From NCBI GenBank assembly GCA_002633005.1, contig NMRA01000243.1, positions 76,783 to 140,782 on the forward strand: a stretch of 64,000 nt of DNA, given 5' to 3'. This DNA is from Phoronis australis. Lineage: Eukaryota > Phoronida > Phoronidae. How positions within the stretch are numbered: the stretch's first letter is position 1; every line of letters begins with the position of its first letter. The notes under the pieces were generated by a model. The model saw nothing but the letters and a program-made list of their open reading frames with translations. It did not search any database and was not told the origin of the DNA. The position numbers and the translations under genes are program-made. Below are positions 25,046 through 37,798 of this stretch, piece by piece.

Positions 25046-26057
25046 GCTAGTCATGCGTGCACACGGGGGAAGGAGTCGAGGGGCTCTTTTCTCGGGGGCT
25101 CAAGGAGCCCCCCCCCGTTCCGGCCATTTGGTGAAGTGGACACTGAAAAAGGCCCGCCTCCGGAGATCTAACAACGACAAAAGTAGGAGACAGATTTGCT
25201 CTAAAAGACAGGAACTACAAAAATTCGGCGAATGCACAATTCATAGCTCTGAACGTAACCCTCGTTCTCAAAAATTCCAGCCCCATTTGTATAGATTGGG
25301 TGAGCGCATGCTAGTGCGCACTTTCAATCAAGACCTTTAACCCTGAAACATTTCTGTCATTTACAATCAGCAGTTGCCCTCTCAATGATTTTGACTGCTT
25401 TACACGGCTTCAAGCAAATTTTCACACGGCTATGGGGGTCTTAATTGATTCGGTGCCGCACTTACACTGGGGTTTGTAATATTTGTGCGAAACGCCGGGT
25501 ATAATTTATTCTAAATTGAATGAAGCGAACTTAAAGTTGGTGACATTCAGCAAATGTTTGGCGCCTCGCAACAAAAATAGTATCTTTTATTTATTAGAGT
25601 GACATTACCCGACCCTAAGCCCGGGGCTATCGCCGTCGACGTGAGTCTTGACTCGGTGACGACCTGCATCTGGTTTGGTCGCAGCGTCTCCACCGTGCCA
25701 GTTTCCTAACCCTTAATATACTGTAGCATATACCGGTAGCTAGTATACACAACTCAACTCAATGGTGCAATTCGTCAGAAGGTCTTATTGTTGAGATCAC
25801 TTCTCAAGTACAGGCTCGTATGAAGACAAAACTTATTGGAGGGGGCGGGGGGGGGCACAAACCAAAGTTTCGACTTCGCCAAACTCAATACCCTTCCCCC
25901 ATCGCCACCAACTCCGCCACCCCCGCCCCCATGCTCCCGATGCCACCATATTTGTACTGAGTTTCCCACGGCTGCTAGCTAGGTGGGGGGACAATCCCGG
26001 ATATGCAGCAATCATGAGTTGTGAACCGTGAACCATGGAGAGTAAGAATAGGCCTAG

Positions 26058-26160
26058 GACCTGTAAACAAACGCGACCTGTAAACAAACGGGACCTGTAA
26101 ACAAACGGGACCTGTAAACAAACGGGACCTGTAAACAAACGGGACCTGTAAACCAACCGG
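26058..26160. repeat. 17-bp minisatellite, six units
   Basis: Six head-to-tail copies of GACCTGTAAACAAACGG. The middle copies are identical; the first and last carry small changes. The period is not a multiple of three, so the open frames it creates on the minus strand are artefacts. Confidence 0.9.
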
Positions 26161-26832
26161 TAGTGAAGAGCTGCCTCAAATAGATATAGTTGAGATCTAA
26201 CAGTGTGAAAATACGAAATTCCCGATGAACTAAAGCTAGTTGCTGGCCATCTAAGCTATAATTCACTGGAGACAGGCAGCTCGTACCGGCCGTCCGCACT
26301 GGCTCTTAGGTCAATTCTCGTTTATTGTGATTCAGTATTGGGAAAACTTTATTTTATGATGGTCATTATTTGAAAGAGTTTTTAAAAGGTGAGGTACTGA
26401 GGTCCCTGGTATAGTGCCTTTGGGGCTGTTTCAAAATCTATTTGAAACACGACCAGCAGTCCAGTTTCTGGTGGTTGGGGAAAATGATACAGGGTGTTTC
26501 CCAAAAATGTACACACTTCAACGCCTGAAGTTCAGTTCCCGTGGATCCCTGAGATTCTGCGCGGACCTACTGCATGGTTATATCTCATTTTAAACGTAGG
26601 TGCGTCAGTCATGACGTGCACGGGAATCAGGCAAGCAAACAATTCAGGTTTGAAGAACAAATATCCATTGCTCAATACTACGAGAAATTATTAGAATTTG
26701 TCAATAAAAACAGAAAAAGGTTGGCCACTTAAATATCATCAAAGTCCTCCTTCGAGGGCTTGGCCCCTAAATATGAAAATATCTATATTTTTCGAAAATC
26801 AGGAAATTCGCAGCAATTGATGTTATCTATCA

Positions 26833-26984
26833 GGGCTGAGTTGCATAAAGCTTCAAAAGTTATCCGCTGGATAAGTTTGATTGTTGCATGACGTCACGTG
26901 CATTGTTCAACAATAACAACGTGGCGCGTGATAATGCGACGTCATTGTTGGTATACGGCGTATAACTTTTATGCAACTGGGCCC
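26833..26984. mobile_element. MITE with GGGCCCAGTTGCATAA termini
   Basis: A 152-bp element. The left end GGGCTGAGTTGCATAAA is inverted at the right end as TTTATGCAACTGGGCCC. GTTATCC/GTATAAC blocks lie just inside. A truncated relative is at 11455-11555. No clear target duplication. Confidence 0.65.
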
Positions 26985-27424
26985 AGGTTATCAATTTTTC
27001 TCAAGTGACAGTTCCGACAAAAAATAAAGCTAATACTATCTCCTTTATCCCTTGCCAGAGAGGGGCCTCTGGAAAAATATAGTTTTGCGAATTTAAAAAT
27101 CCAATAAATTAGTACGCTCCGCAAGAGTTTCGCTTTACAAATTTTCTCGATTTTTCGAAATTTGTGTACGAGTATGAATGATTACGTCACATTTTCAAGT
27201 GCGCTTAGACGAACTGTGCTGCAAAGTGGAAACCCTAACAATGTCCTGGCCAGGGTCCTCAAAAAGTAAACCATACACTCTAAGTTGTTAAATGTTCTCT
27301 TAGAATTTTCTCTCTAATCCGTATCTCGCAGTCTTTCTTTTCTCTATTGTCCCCGGCCCCACGCCCATGTCGGTTGCCACGGTTTAGCCCTGTTCGACCA
27401 TTGTGAAACCGCCTCACGAGCTGA

Positions 27425-27733
27425 ATGCCCCAAGAGCAGGGGGCCGGGTCTCTCTCCGGCAGAAAACGACTAAAAACCGACAGCTTAGTGAGCATGCGGT
27501 TTTCTTCGCCGGAAAATCATGTTGTGAATGGACTACCTGTCGAGGACGTAGATTCGCCAGTGAACCCACTGTCTCCTCATACGTCAATGCAGGGTACTAT
27601 GCTGACAGCTTTTTTGATTATGCTCGGTGGAGGTGGGCTAGTAACTCAGAAATTTCCGGTAGCCGGTGACTACATCAGTACCGTCTTCAGCACGACCACC
27701 ATGTTATTCCCAGGTCATCACGGGTGCTGGCAG
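27425..27733 (+). CDS. Candidate orphan coding exon, unrecognised
   Basis: An ATG-initiated frame of 103 codons in locally CpG-rich DNA ends in phase 0 at a good donor CAG|GTGAAA. It begins MPQEQGAGSLSGRKRLKTDS, with a basic NLS-like GRKRLK, followed by Ser/Pro-rich sequence (SPVNPLSPHTSM). The last third is hydrophobic and Thr-rich and less convincing. I know no matching family. No following exon was identified before the secreted DsbA-like gene begins at 28011 on the same strand. It may be a first exon of a gene that runs past it, or non-coding 5' sequence. Confidence 0.25.
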
Positions 27734-28010
27734 GTGAAATTTCTCGTGATATATAAGGGCTTATAAGTGTATTTTCGAATCATAACAAGTGCGATCGGAT
27801 TTGAGACCTATTAAAAATAACCAATAAAGCGGTTAATCTTTGGAGCTTTGCGATGCAATTACCCACCGATAACAGGACATTGCCGATGACCTAACAAGCG
27901 CAAACTTGTCATCGTGAATTGGTGGGATGTCAAAGGTTATTGCGATTTGTGTAACCTATTCGCAGACAGTTTGTTTAGCTATTTGCCCAGTGACTACGAA
28001 TCCAGCAGTT

Positions 28011-31000
28011 ATGAAGTGCATGGTCATTCTCTCGCTTGCATTATTTGCCAGGGCCCAGCCTCCTATTCCAGCGTCGCCGCCAGGCGAAGAGTTTGGAGAG
28101 AGCGCCACGAACGCCACTGTCCAGTTAGACGTCTACCTGGACCCCGTGTGCCCGGACTCAAGGGCGGCATGGCCGACCATGAAGAATGTCCAGGAACACT
28201 ATGAAGGCAAACTCCGCCTTCTAGTTCACTGTTTTGCGCTACCCTATCACAGGAACTCTTTCCTGACCACTCAAGTGAGTATCTCTGTGGTGGACTAGGG
28301 ATGGTTTTAGTGATTCTGCGCTTCATTTCAAGATTTGATTCATATTTGAGCTCATGGCTATAAAATCATAAACCTCAGTCTTCCAGAATTCAAGTGCATG
28401 CACACCGTTAATATCCACGACACTGCTAAAGCAGCGCTTAATTTATATAATGAAGTATTTATCGAACGCCAGATGGCATGGAATGAAAAATTAAAATTGC
28501 AGAATGTGTAACTAAGCTGTTTGTGCTCAATTAGTGTCAAAATATTATTTCTACCAACGCATTTGACCGGTATTTGAAAGTTTGAAGCAGCCCAACGCCA
28601 ACGTGACAATGTCGTTTTACAGTGGGAATGTTAGTTTGTCAGGTATCTTAATTTGTTTCGCGATTTGACTATTTCTGAAATGCTTTTGCAATCGCGTCCA
28701 AACGTTTACAGGAGCATCAATGCTTGTACTCGCTTAGTTGCTTTTAAAATAGTGGTGTTGACTGCGCAGTCTATAGTCTCTCCTTAACAGCATACACTGT
28801 TGATGACGTGACAACCAATGAAGCTACAATTTTGAAAAATAATTTGATTTCAGACTTTCTACTTCATAACAAAAGAAGCTGGCACTGCAAAAGCAATGAA
28901 GTATTTAGACGCTATATTCAACGCTTACCCGGCATTTGAGAATGCAAAAACGTGGAACTTATCCGACCCACAAGTGATCATGTGTGTACTTTATTATACT
29001 TTGATTGGTATCACCGAACATACAAATAGTCAAGTTCATTTCTTTGGTATTATTATTTTTGTAATGTGGCGTATGAACAAGATAAGTGAACATTAATGCA
29101 AAATGTAAAATTGTTTCTTCCTGTAGTCTTGCACATTTATAAACCAAAGCGTTATAAAATTGGTCAAATTGTTCCTTAATCCTAAATGAAGGTGATTTCA
29201 GGGTATGAACAAACTGACAGTTCGTTATTGCGGAAGACCAGACTCAATAAGTGTCAATAAATAACGCACTCTCAGGCCAACCCAAAAATCACTTTTCATG
29301 GAGGATATGAGTTGAGGCCAACTCTGTAGCGGTGAGTTGTCCAAATCAATAGTCGCTTCTTGGACGTAACACAGGTTTACAACCGCTTCAGATTAGAAAT
29401 ATGTCAAAAATCATCAGCCGTGTTCATGTGATTTCATTCGTTGTACATGTACACGCTATGAGTGCACTCCATAAAGTGGTTAGAATTATTCTAGGAACGG
29501 TGATTTTAATTCTCGAACTAACGGGAATATGAGATGACTACCCGTAAAATTAAACCTGAAGTCATTACTTACAATGGAAGTAAACATCTCGACATGTCGG
29601 GCGTGCAGGTGTTCCACACTCCCTAATAACAAAACAGATGAATCATAACATCGTGTTTTTTCGTTATACTGAGTCATTTTTATTGCGTGGAAGTTTTGGT
29701 GATTGCAGCGATAATTCATGCATCTCTGCACCATTCTGCGCACGATACCGGAAATTTTTAACACACAGTTACGCGCAGCTTTCTACCCACGCTACGTCGT
29801 ACGCATAATAAATTTATAAACTACAGCTTAAAATCCCTGCTCAGCTTCTCTTGACGGAGTAATTAGTTTTTGCTGAGACGAATATATTAAAGGGATCGCT
29901 GTTAGCCACTGCTCCCTTCACTGCTTGTTGTTCAGCTGAGATGGACGGCCGCGGGACTTTTTGAAACGTCAGAGCATGATTTCAAACTGAGTTCTAGAAA
30001 TTGTGGAATTTAAGAAGACCCCTTGGGTAAAAAGGTGTAAAAAAATTCGTGCGCTCTTTGATGCAACGTTTCCCTCCATGCGTCATCGAGCTAAAATAGT
30101 CCATAACCAAAAAAGTGACGAGTGGGTGATATGATTAGTTTTTTGGTGGGCCAGTCAGAAGAATATGCCGAACTAGTTGAAATGATACTAAACCCTGTTT
30201 GATGATTTCTGTCGCCTGCATTGGTGTCAATTTTGAACGATAAAAGAAGGAATCAAGTAAAAACTCGTACTCCTTATTTCAGAAATTGGACATTGTGGTC
30301 CTTGGAAGGTGGTCTGTTCCCACAGTTGGCGTATAATTCACTGAAAGCGTAGGTCACTATTGCCCGTTTAGTAGATTTTGAAAGGAGTTTTCCTCCAAAA
30401 TTTTGAGGGTTTTCGAGGGTTACAGAGCATTATTTCGTTTCAAAGAATTGAACGGGAAATTCGTTCTTTTGTATCTGTTAACAGGCCAAAACTGGCTTTA
30501 CTCACTCTTTTATTATTACTTACCTACTTATTGATTTAGTGCACGCATCTTTAACGTTAACCAAAGTAAATTTTTTGCGGCGTGAAGTAATTATTTGCGT
30601 CGTGAAGTAACTGTTAACGGCATGCAGTGCAAAGTACTTCGGTACGACTAAAGCTTGCATTGAATAATTTATGCCCACGTCCCCTTACGAGATTTCTTCA
30701 TCATCAGTTGTGGTGCCACAGATACGTTATAAGGTCACCGAGGACACGGACGTTTGTCAACTGGTGCTTTCATCCCATCTGATCCGCTTATGTCTGATAA
30801 AAGTCACTAACTGATACGTTTTAAATCAGAATTCACCATACCCGCGGTGCACCCGGGCTACGGGCCCAATGATCCAACACGTTTATTGCGAGAAAAGCGA
30901 GATCACGCAGAACCACACAAAATCGCGCGATTGAGGGGCGAGTGCTTCGCAGTGTAGACTAACAAAAATAACCACCATTCAACTGATTGATCGGAGAGGC

Positions 31001-32249
31001 AAAATGTTGTATAGGCCTAAGAGAGTAAATTCGCGGTTTCTGTTACCCATGAGCGACTGTTTCTTGCAGCAAGTGTCTTGCGCTTATGAAACGCGTTATT
31101 CGCTTTCTGCCTGTCTTCGTTAAATATGGTATAACGAAGGGAATCCATCGAAAAACGCCATGTTTCGCGTAATTGACACGCTGTTTTATGTTTCAGGTCA
31201 CTTTCTAGCGTTGTTCAAAAAGCCACGTCGATTGACGGCAAGACTTTCATAAGCAAAATAAGCCAACCAGACGCCCCGTCCAACAACCTGGCCCGCGTTG
31301 CTTGGAAGTACGGGTGCACGCGTAAGTACTCACGGCTTTGATAGGAAATTAGTCACGCACGCACGCACACACACACCTATCATGTATCCGCCTTAGGTTA
31401 AAAGTAACTGTCTGATTAGAGTTACATCACTACTGTTTTGGTCTATTTAGGCCCATCCCCTGTGTGTGTGAGAGTACGCCTATAGATATCCGGAATAGAC
31501 GAAACACTTGGAAAAAACAATTGAGTACATTTTCAAAATAGCGTGTGAGAGAAGTTATTCTTACACTAATATTGAAAAGAAATAATAATTACAGACTACA
31601 GAAAACATGGAAAACACAACTAAACACACGCGGATATATAATGTATTGCCAACTGCACCTGTCAGTGCGATGGTACGAAACACGTGAGTAAAACTAACAA
31701 AACGCAGTGTTTCGGATGTATGGATACGGGTTTAAGTACGAGCATATGCGTTACAAAATCCCCATGGTCTGAATTTCTTTCTCACTGAAAATACAAGCGA
31801 TTTCTGTGCTCGGGAGAGACTAAGAGTTCTTGACACCAGGACGGAGGTCGTCATCCTTCGGACGCAATAAATTGGTCCCGTGACCGAACGCTAAATGATG
31901 CTACCAATCTGTGTATTGAGACAACAATCTGAACATTTACCAGAGGAAAAAATTATCAGATTAATAAATAATGCGTGAATACTGTACATTTTCTACAAAT
32001 TTATGGTTAGACAAAAAGAGTGAAGTGCCAGCAGTTTTTTCTAAGATGTGTCCACAAGCCTTTCATGAAAAGGTATTAATCATTTCTCCATCACTGAAAA
32101 ACGTTTCGTTAAACCACAGATTACCTTTTGCAGGAGGAGTATACGGTACGCCGGTATTCTTCGTCAACGGTGTGATGGTGAATGGAGACCCAGAATGGAC
32201 GGTGAAAGACTGGACCAAAATACTGGATCCACTGGTTCACGCGGAGTGA
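28011..32249 (+). CDS. Secreted DsbA/thioredoxin-fold protein with CPDS motif, four exons
   Basis: Exons 28011-28274, 28854-28981, 31197-31321 and 32134-32249 (TGA) join in phases 0, 2 and 1, giving 210 aa. Residues 1-15 (MKCMVILSLALFARA) are a signal peptide. The redox-site position reads VYLDPVCPDS: Cys47-Pro-Asp-Ser50 replaces CPxC, so the resolving cysteine is lost. The DsbA-type cis-proline loop is GVYGTPVFFVNG (Pro179). The C-terminal helix contains WTVKDWTKILDPL. The intervening helical region, with AMKYLDAIFNAYPAFENAKT, is typical of the Thioredoxin_4/DsbA insertion. A monothiol thioredoxin-like role in the secretory pathway or outside the cell is likely, but substrate and activity are unknown. 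The donor of exon 2 (AT|GTGTGT) is the only one giving an open phase match. A poly(A) signal follows the stop. Confidence 0.87.
30185..30500. repeat. Diverged copy of the 33.6/34.9-kb repeat
   Basis: GATACTAAACCCTGTT, CCAAAATTTTGAGGGTTTTC, GAGGGTTACAGAGCATTATT and AACAGGCCAAAACTGGCTTTA occur in the same order as in 33551-33880. It lies in the second-to-third-exon intron of the DsbA-like gene, so the family is dispersed and older than the duplication downstream. Confidence 0.55.
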
Positions 32250-32316
32250 ATTAATTTCCATTTGAATTTGTAATTTTCAATGTATACATCTTTTGTGAAT
32301 ATGGTTAATTAAAGCT

Positions 32317-32322
32317 AATAAA
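32317..32322 (+). terminator. Poly(A) signal of the DsbA-like gene
   Basis: AATAAA occurs 68 bp after the TGA, within AGCTAATAAAATGTAAAA. Position and sequence suit a canonical cleavage signal. Confidence 0.7.
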
Positions 32323-33565
32323 ATGTAAAAAACAACAGGTGCATATCAAGCTTCCTGGTTCCATCTCCGACCAAGGGATCAACAAACAGAAAGCATTCGT
32401 AGCACCATCTGACGGATGACAGGTGAAAATGAACAAGAAGTGCCACTGACGTCACTAGCAGTCGTGATTAAACAACGGCGATTAGAACCGAGGAAGTTTG
32501 TGGTCAGGAATGTGGTCGAGATTGGACGAGTGTGGATCGCCGTCTTCTCGCCTCTTACATTCTGGGAATGCGTCCCCTCAGCTCGGAATTCCATTTTTGA
32601 CCCAAAGTTCACGTCATGTTTTAATTCCACGAAATAACAGTACTGGCGTATTTGGTTCTTCATAATGTTCTGCGTTCCCCACGTTTTTTTGGGGGATACA
32701 CCTTTAAAATGTGCTTAAACTTAAAACACAATTGTTGATGGTTATATAAACAGTACACGGAACACTAAAAGCTCTGCTCGTTTTAAAACACAACTTGCTT
32801 TGAAGTATATTAATAATGCTCTCCCATTCCATTGCATAACCAAGACTGCTGATTAAATCCACCAAAAACCGTAAGTTATGACTATGGCACCGGAAATTGT
32901 AAATAAAATATTCGCAGGTTTCAACATCAAATACCCACAGAGTATAACTGACATTAAAACGCCAACGAATTTTACTTCTGAAGCGCCGCATTACAGATAA
33001 GTCCAAGCTTCAATATCTGTTCCCGGGAACCCCTACTCAAACAAAAAACACTTGGAGAACTCAACCATTGATTTTTTTATTCATGAATGTGCAATATTCT
33101 TAAACTTTCATAACAATGATGACTAAGGCTGTAGAGTGGTGGCGCTTCGAAAGAGTCATCAAATCGTTTCTCGGCAGCAAGCTTCGTCACAATCAAATTA
33201 AAGGGGTGCATACTCCCCTAATCGGAGGAAACTGGCTTTATTTGCGTCAGCGACATTGTTCGAAACGATACTCCATGCATAGCATTAAGATCATACTTGC
33301 TTTAATGTAAACTAGAGATCTCAAGTCCTATCAGCAAAGCTTATTTTTGTGCGTAATGTGCTCCTAGTTTCTTTTCGACTCATCTCTGGGAAGATTTATC
33401 ACGTAAAAACGTTACTAAGGTAAGGGTTAAACCAAATATGGCAACCGGTGAAAGGGCATCTGAATGATTTAATTTTCAGTTTATACAGCTGTTAAAGCCA
33501 ATTGGGGGTATTGTGTAAGTATACAGGTGTTGGTTCTGTTTTCCCATAAAAGGATACTAAACCCT

Positions 33566-34920
33566 GTTCTAGTGATTTTCAACCAATACTGTTTCCGTTA
33601 ATGCACAATTGATTAGCCCACTTGAGTGACAAAACACATGATTCAGCTGAAAGTGTCATAAAAATGAGTCCTGGGCCGGATTATTCGTGGGTGGTCTTTC
33701 CTCACAGTTGTCATCTAAATTCGCCAAAAGCTACATGTATGGCTATGCTTGCCGGTATAACAGACTTTGTAAGAGTTTCAAATTCACTCCAAAATTTTGA
33801 GAGTTGGTGAGGGTTACAGAGCACTATTTTATGCTCGATGTGGCCGTCGTGGTCATAACTGTTAATAGGCCAAAGGCGGGCTTAGTATCCGTTAAAGCTT
33901 GAAATATGCAAGTATATTTGCCATGAACGAGGACAGGAATTCATGGTAATAGGTGTGCACCCTTCGATAAGGTCTCCGAAAGCGTCGGTAATTATATGTA
34001 CTTTGCCTTGGGTTTTTTTGTATTTAACATGGCACGTGCCTTGGGCCAACCGCCAGGCTGACCATAATGGACCGTGCATCAGAGAAACTCCGTTTTGAGA
34101 AACAAAAATGAGAGTTGGGCTGGCAAAAAATACCTTTATTATGGGGTAACAATGGAGCATTACGAAAATACAGTCTCTGGGACGACTGTTGTTGAAAACC
34201 CGCCGCAAGAGATGTCCGTGACAGTTAATTTATGCCCGCATATCCGAGAGGACTTGTGGACAAAAGTGAGAGGGAATTGAGCTGATGTAATGTCGTGCAC
34301 AAAAGGGTGCCAGACGGATAACCCAACCTAACTCCTTGGTAGCCAAGTGATGAGGGTGGAGGCACGTTTCCCCGACGCTGAATAGCGGCCATGTGTTTGC
34401 TCACCTTGTGTCCTGGCGGTAAGTAACTAAAAAGACTCCAAATAAGGAATCACGTCAATCACATCAAGCAAGTTGAAAATGGAAGTTAAAATAATGAAGA
34501 TAATAACAATCATGATGGAAGGTTATAAACAAAAAACAACAACAGAACTAGGTGCAAGCAGTAACGCCACATTAAAGGACCTTGTCAGTAATTGTTCATT
34601 ACGAGCTCATTTATTTGTATGGCATGTAGACTACACACGCACGCACACGCACGCACACGCACACGTACACACGTTCTTGCCAAGTTACACGTTTACTTGC
34701 GTTGATCGGGCTCAGTACACGTAGTTCTCTTACACTTAATGACTACGGGGTGCCGCCGTCAATTCAAAGAACAATATAATACCTAAGCAACTGGTAAAGC
34801 GTGTACCCAAGGCAACATCAAGTGATGAAAATCGACACCCTAGACAAGTACCCCTCTTCCGGTCGCCATGTGGTCTCCCACTCGCGACGATACCATGGAC
34901 GTAACCTGAATATATTTTCC
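33566..34920. repeat. Direct duplication, copy 1 (1355 bp)
   Basis: It runs from GTTCTAGTGATTTTCAACC to CCTGAATATATTTTCC and is repeated immediately downstream with scattered substitutions and small indels. It contains a CACACG-type microsatellite (34632-34673). No convincing gene is inside; open frames are shared by both copies simply because the DNA is duplicated. Confidence 0.9.
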
Positions 34921-34921
34921 N

Positions 34922-36271
34922 GTTCTAGTGATTTTCAACCAATACTGTTTCCGTTAATGCACAATTGATTAGCCCATTTGAGTGACAAAACACATGATTC
35001 AGCTGAAAGTACTTGCTCAACGTGTCATAAAAATGAGTCCTGGGATTATTCGTGGGTGGTCTTTCCTCACAGTTGTCATCTAAATTCGCCAAAAGCTATG
35101 GCTATGTTTGCCGGTATAACAGACTTTGTAAGAGTTTCAAATTCACTCCAAAATTTTGAGAGTTGGTGAGGGTTACAGAGCACTATTTTATGCTCGATGT
35201 GACCGTCGTGGTCATACATGTACCTGTTAATAGGCCAAAGCCGGGCTTAGTATCCGTTAAAGCTTGAAATATGCAAGTATATTTGCCATGAACGAGGACA
35301 GGAATTCATGGTAATAGGTATGCACCCTTCGATAAGGTCTTCGAAAGCGTCGGTAATTATATGTACTTTGCCTTGGTTTTTTTTTGTATTTGACGTGGCA
35401 CGTGCCTTGGGCCAACCGCCAGGCGGACCATAATGGCCGTGCATCAGAGAAACTCCGTTTTGAGAAACAAAAATGAGAGTTGGGCTTGCAAAATTATCTT
35501 TATTATGGCGTAACAATGGAGCATTACGAAAATACAGTCTCTGGGACGACGGTTGTAGAAAACCCGCCGCAAGAGATGTCCGTGACAGTTAATTCATGTC
35601 CGGACACTGATCCGAGAGGACTCGTGGAAAAAGTGAGAGGGAATTGGGCTGACGTAACGTCGTGCACAAAAGGGTGCCAGACGGATAACCCAACCTAACT
35701 CCTTGGTAGCCAAGTGATGAGGGTGGAGGCACTTTTCCCGGACGCTGAATAGCGGCCATGTGTTTGCTCACCTTGTGTCCTGGCGGTAAGTAACTAAAAA
35801 AAGGAATAACGACATAAAGCAAGTTGAAAATGGAAATTAAAATAATGAAGATAATAACAATCATGATGGAAGGTTATAAACAAAAAACAACTACAGAACT
35901 AGGTGCAAGCAGTAACGCCACATTAAAGGACTTTGTCAGTAATTGTTCATTACGAGCTCATTTATTTGTATGGCATGTAGACTACACACGCACGCACACG
36001 CACGCACACGCACACGTACACACGTTCTTGCCAAGTTACACGTTTACTTGCGTTGATCGGGCTCAGTACACGTAGTTCTCTTACACTTAATGACTACGGG
36101 GTGCCGCCGTCAATTCAAAGAACAATATAATACCTAAGCAACTGGTAAAGCGTGTACCCAAGGCAACATCAAGTGATGAAAATCGACACCCTAGACAAGT
36201 ACCCCTCTTCCGGTCGCCATGTGGTCTCCCACTCGCGACGATACCATGGACGTAACCTGAATATATTTTCC
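34922..36271. repeat. Direct duplication, copy 2 (1350 bp)
   Basis: Near-identical to 33566-34920 and joined to it at a single N (34921). Differences include an insertion near 35010 (ACTTGCTCAAC), a missing GGCC near 35043 and several point changes. The microsatellite is at 35983-36024. The N at the junction makes a misjoined second haplotype as likely as a true tandem duplication. Confidence 0.9.
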
Positions 36272-37798
36272 GGAGGCCCGACCGAAAATATCCATGCATT
36301 TAATTGTGAAAGTTCATAGGCCCTGCCAACACAACGTCCCTTTTAAATTTCAATGGGAGAATCCGAGATAAGCGAATATGTTTTGACCAAGAACAAAAGC
36401 CCTAGTCACCGCAGTCCTAAAGTTAGGGGCAAAATAGGTCACGAGGTGTGTGCATTTTTGGGAAAATCACATTTTTAAATGGTCATCCACGGATATTGGG
36501 TCAGTCACCCAACACATTCTGACAAAGTAGTTAATTCAAATAAAAATTCTCTTGCCATGACGTGGCAGTATAAACACGGTAAAAATGTCACATGTTCTCG
36601 AGCAGAGACATGTGAAACTAAAGGTCAAGAAAACTTACTCTATCCGATGTTGCCAGAAATGAATGCTAAAAGTCAGAACACAACAGTTTTCACTGGCCGA
36701 TCTATAATATCAAAAAGGGGTAAACTGCAATATTCACTGAAAGGATAAAAGTTTGCGATAACTCTAAAAACTGCCGCATTTTAGTCATGCCAGGATTTCC
36801 CGGGCCCTCCTAAACCCGCCCATGGTTTTGGAAATGCTCTTATGCACTATCCAACTTCCAATACTTACACGGAAAATGGGAGGAAATGTTTCCACTGTAG
36901 ATTTACTCCTGTATGTATTTAGTTCCTGGAACTATCTCTTGTTACCATAGCCATTTGACACTGTATACCTCTTTGCCAAATGCCTAAAACGCCTTGACAG
37001 TGATGCAAATGTGCTTCGACATTGCTTGAGGGGCGCATAACGTGGAGTTTCATATTGCTTATTGTTGCAACTGAAAAATAAGTAAAGAATTAACTATCAA
37101 GAACTGGCGTCCAACCGCAATGTGAGTATACTCTACACTTATTAACTTTTTGCTTAGGACGCTATAACTGTGTTGATGATGGACGCGGTCAAGTAGAGGC
37201 ACTGCAAGTTAAACGAAAATGCACGCACGGGGATAACCGAGGGAAATAATCTAACGAATTTCAAGGCTTGACTTCACCATATCAGAGGTCGGTTTTATTC
37301 ATTGGTTTCGAAAGTTCTTTAACGCGTGAGTTCAAAACAGAGATAGTTCGTTGATATCTTATATTAACACGGTTTTCCAGTTAATAAAATAGGATGTGCT
37401 GCCTGTAATTCATTGCTAACGAAACTTTCAAATGATATTTTATTTTGTTCGAGTTGCAAATATGATAAATACGGTAAATTACCAAAAGGGGTATTTTAAA
37501 AATCGACGCTTTGTGATGCAGACACTTATGGCCAATTCTCTGATTCTGATTTATTTCCCGATTTTTACCATATCATCGAGTAAACTAGACGACTTTGCGG
37601 AGACTGGTACATTTTTGAAATTCTTCAGGACTCTTCACAACATTTTCTATCCAGCGCCAGGCAAGTTAGCACTGCCAGGCTGTTTGAGCTGTTATCGCCT
37701 GTGATCAGCTTTAGTAATTACATCGCGGTAACAGCGGGTTCCCTCGATATTTAGGCATTTAGGCTGATATATCAGAGAAGTTATCAGCTTTATAATAT
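36272..37798. other. Non-coding spacer
   Basis: I find no supported exon. At 36780-36825 a GCCAGGATTTCCCGGGCCC ... CCTAAACCCGCCCATGG segment resembles the right end of the GGCGGATCC-type MITEs. Confidence 0.35.

Noticed and set aside
25833-26299. Repetitive minus-strand proteins (PVCLQVPFVYRSRLFTG...)
   Set aside because: Product of the 17-bp minisatellite read through three frames; not coding.
34473-36075. Identical 83-codon frames in both duplication copies
   Set aside because: Shared because the DNA is duplicated. They consist partly of translated CACACG microsatellite.
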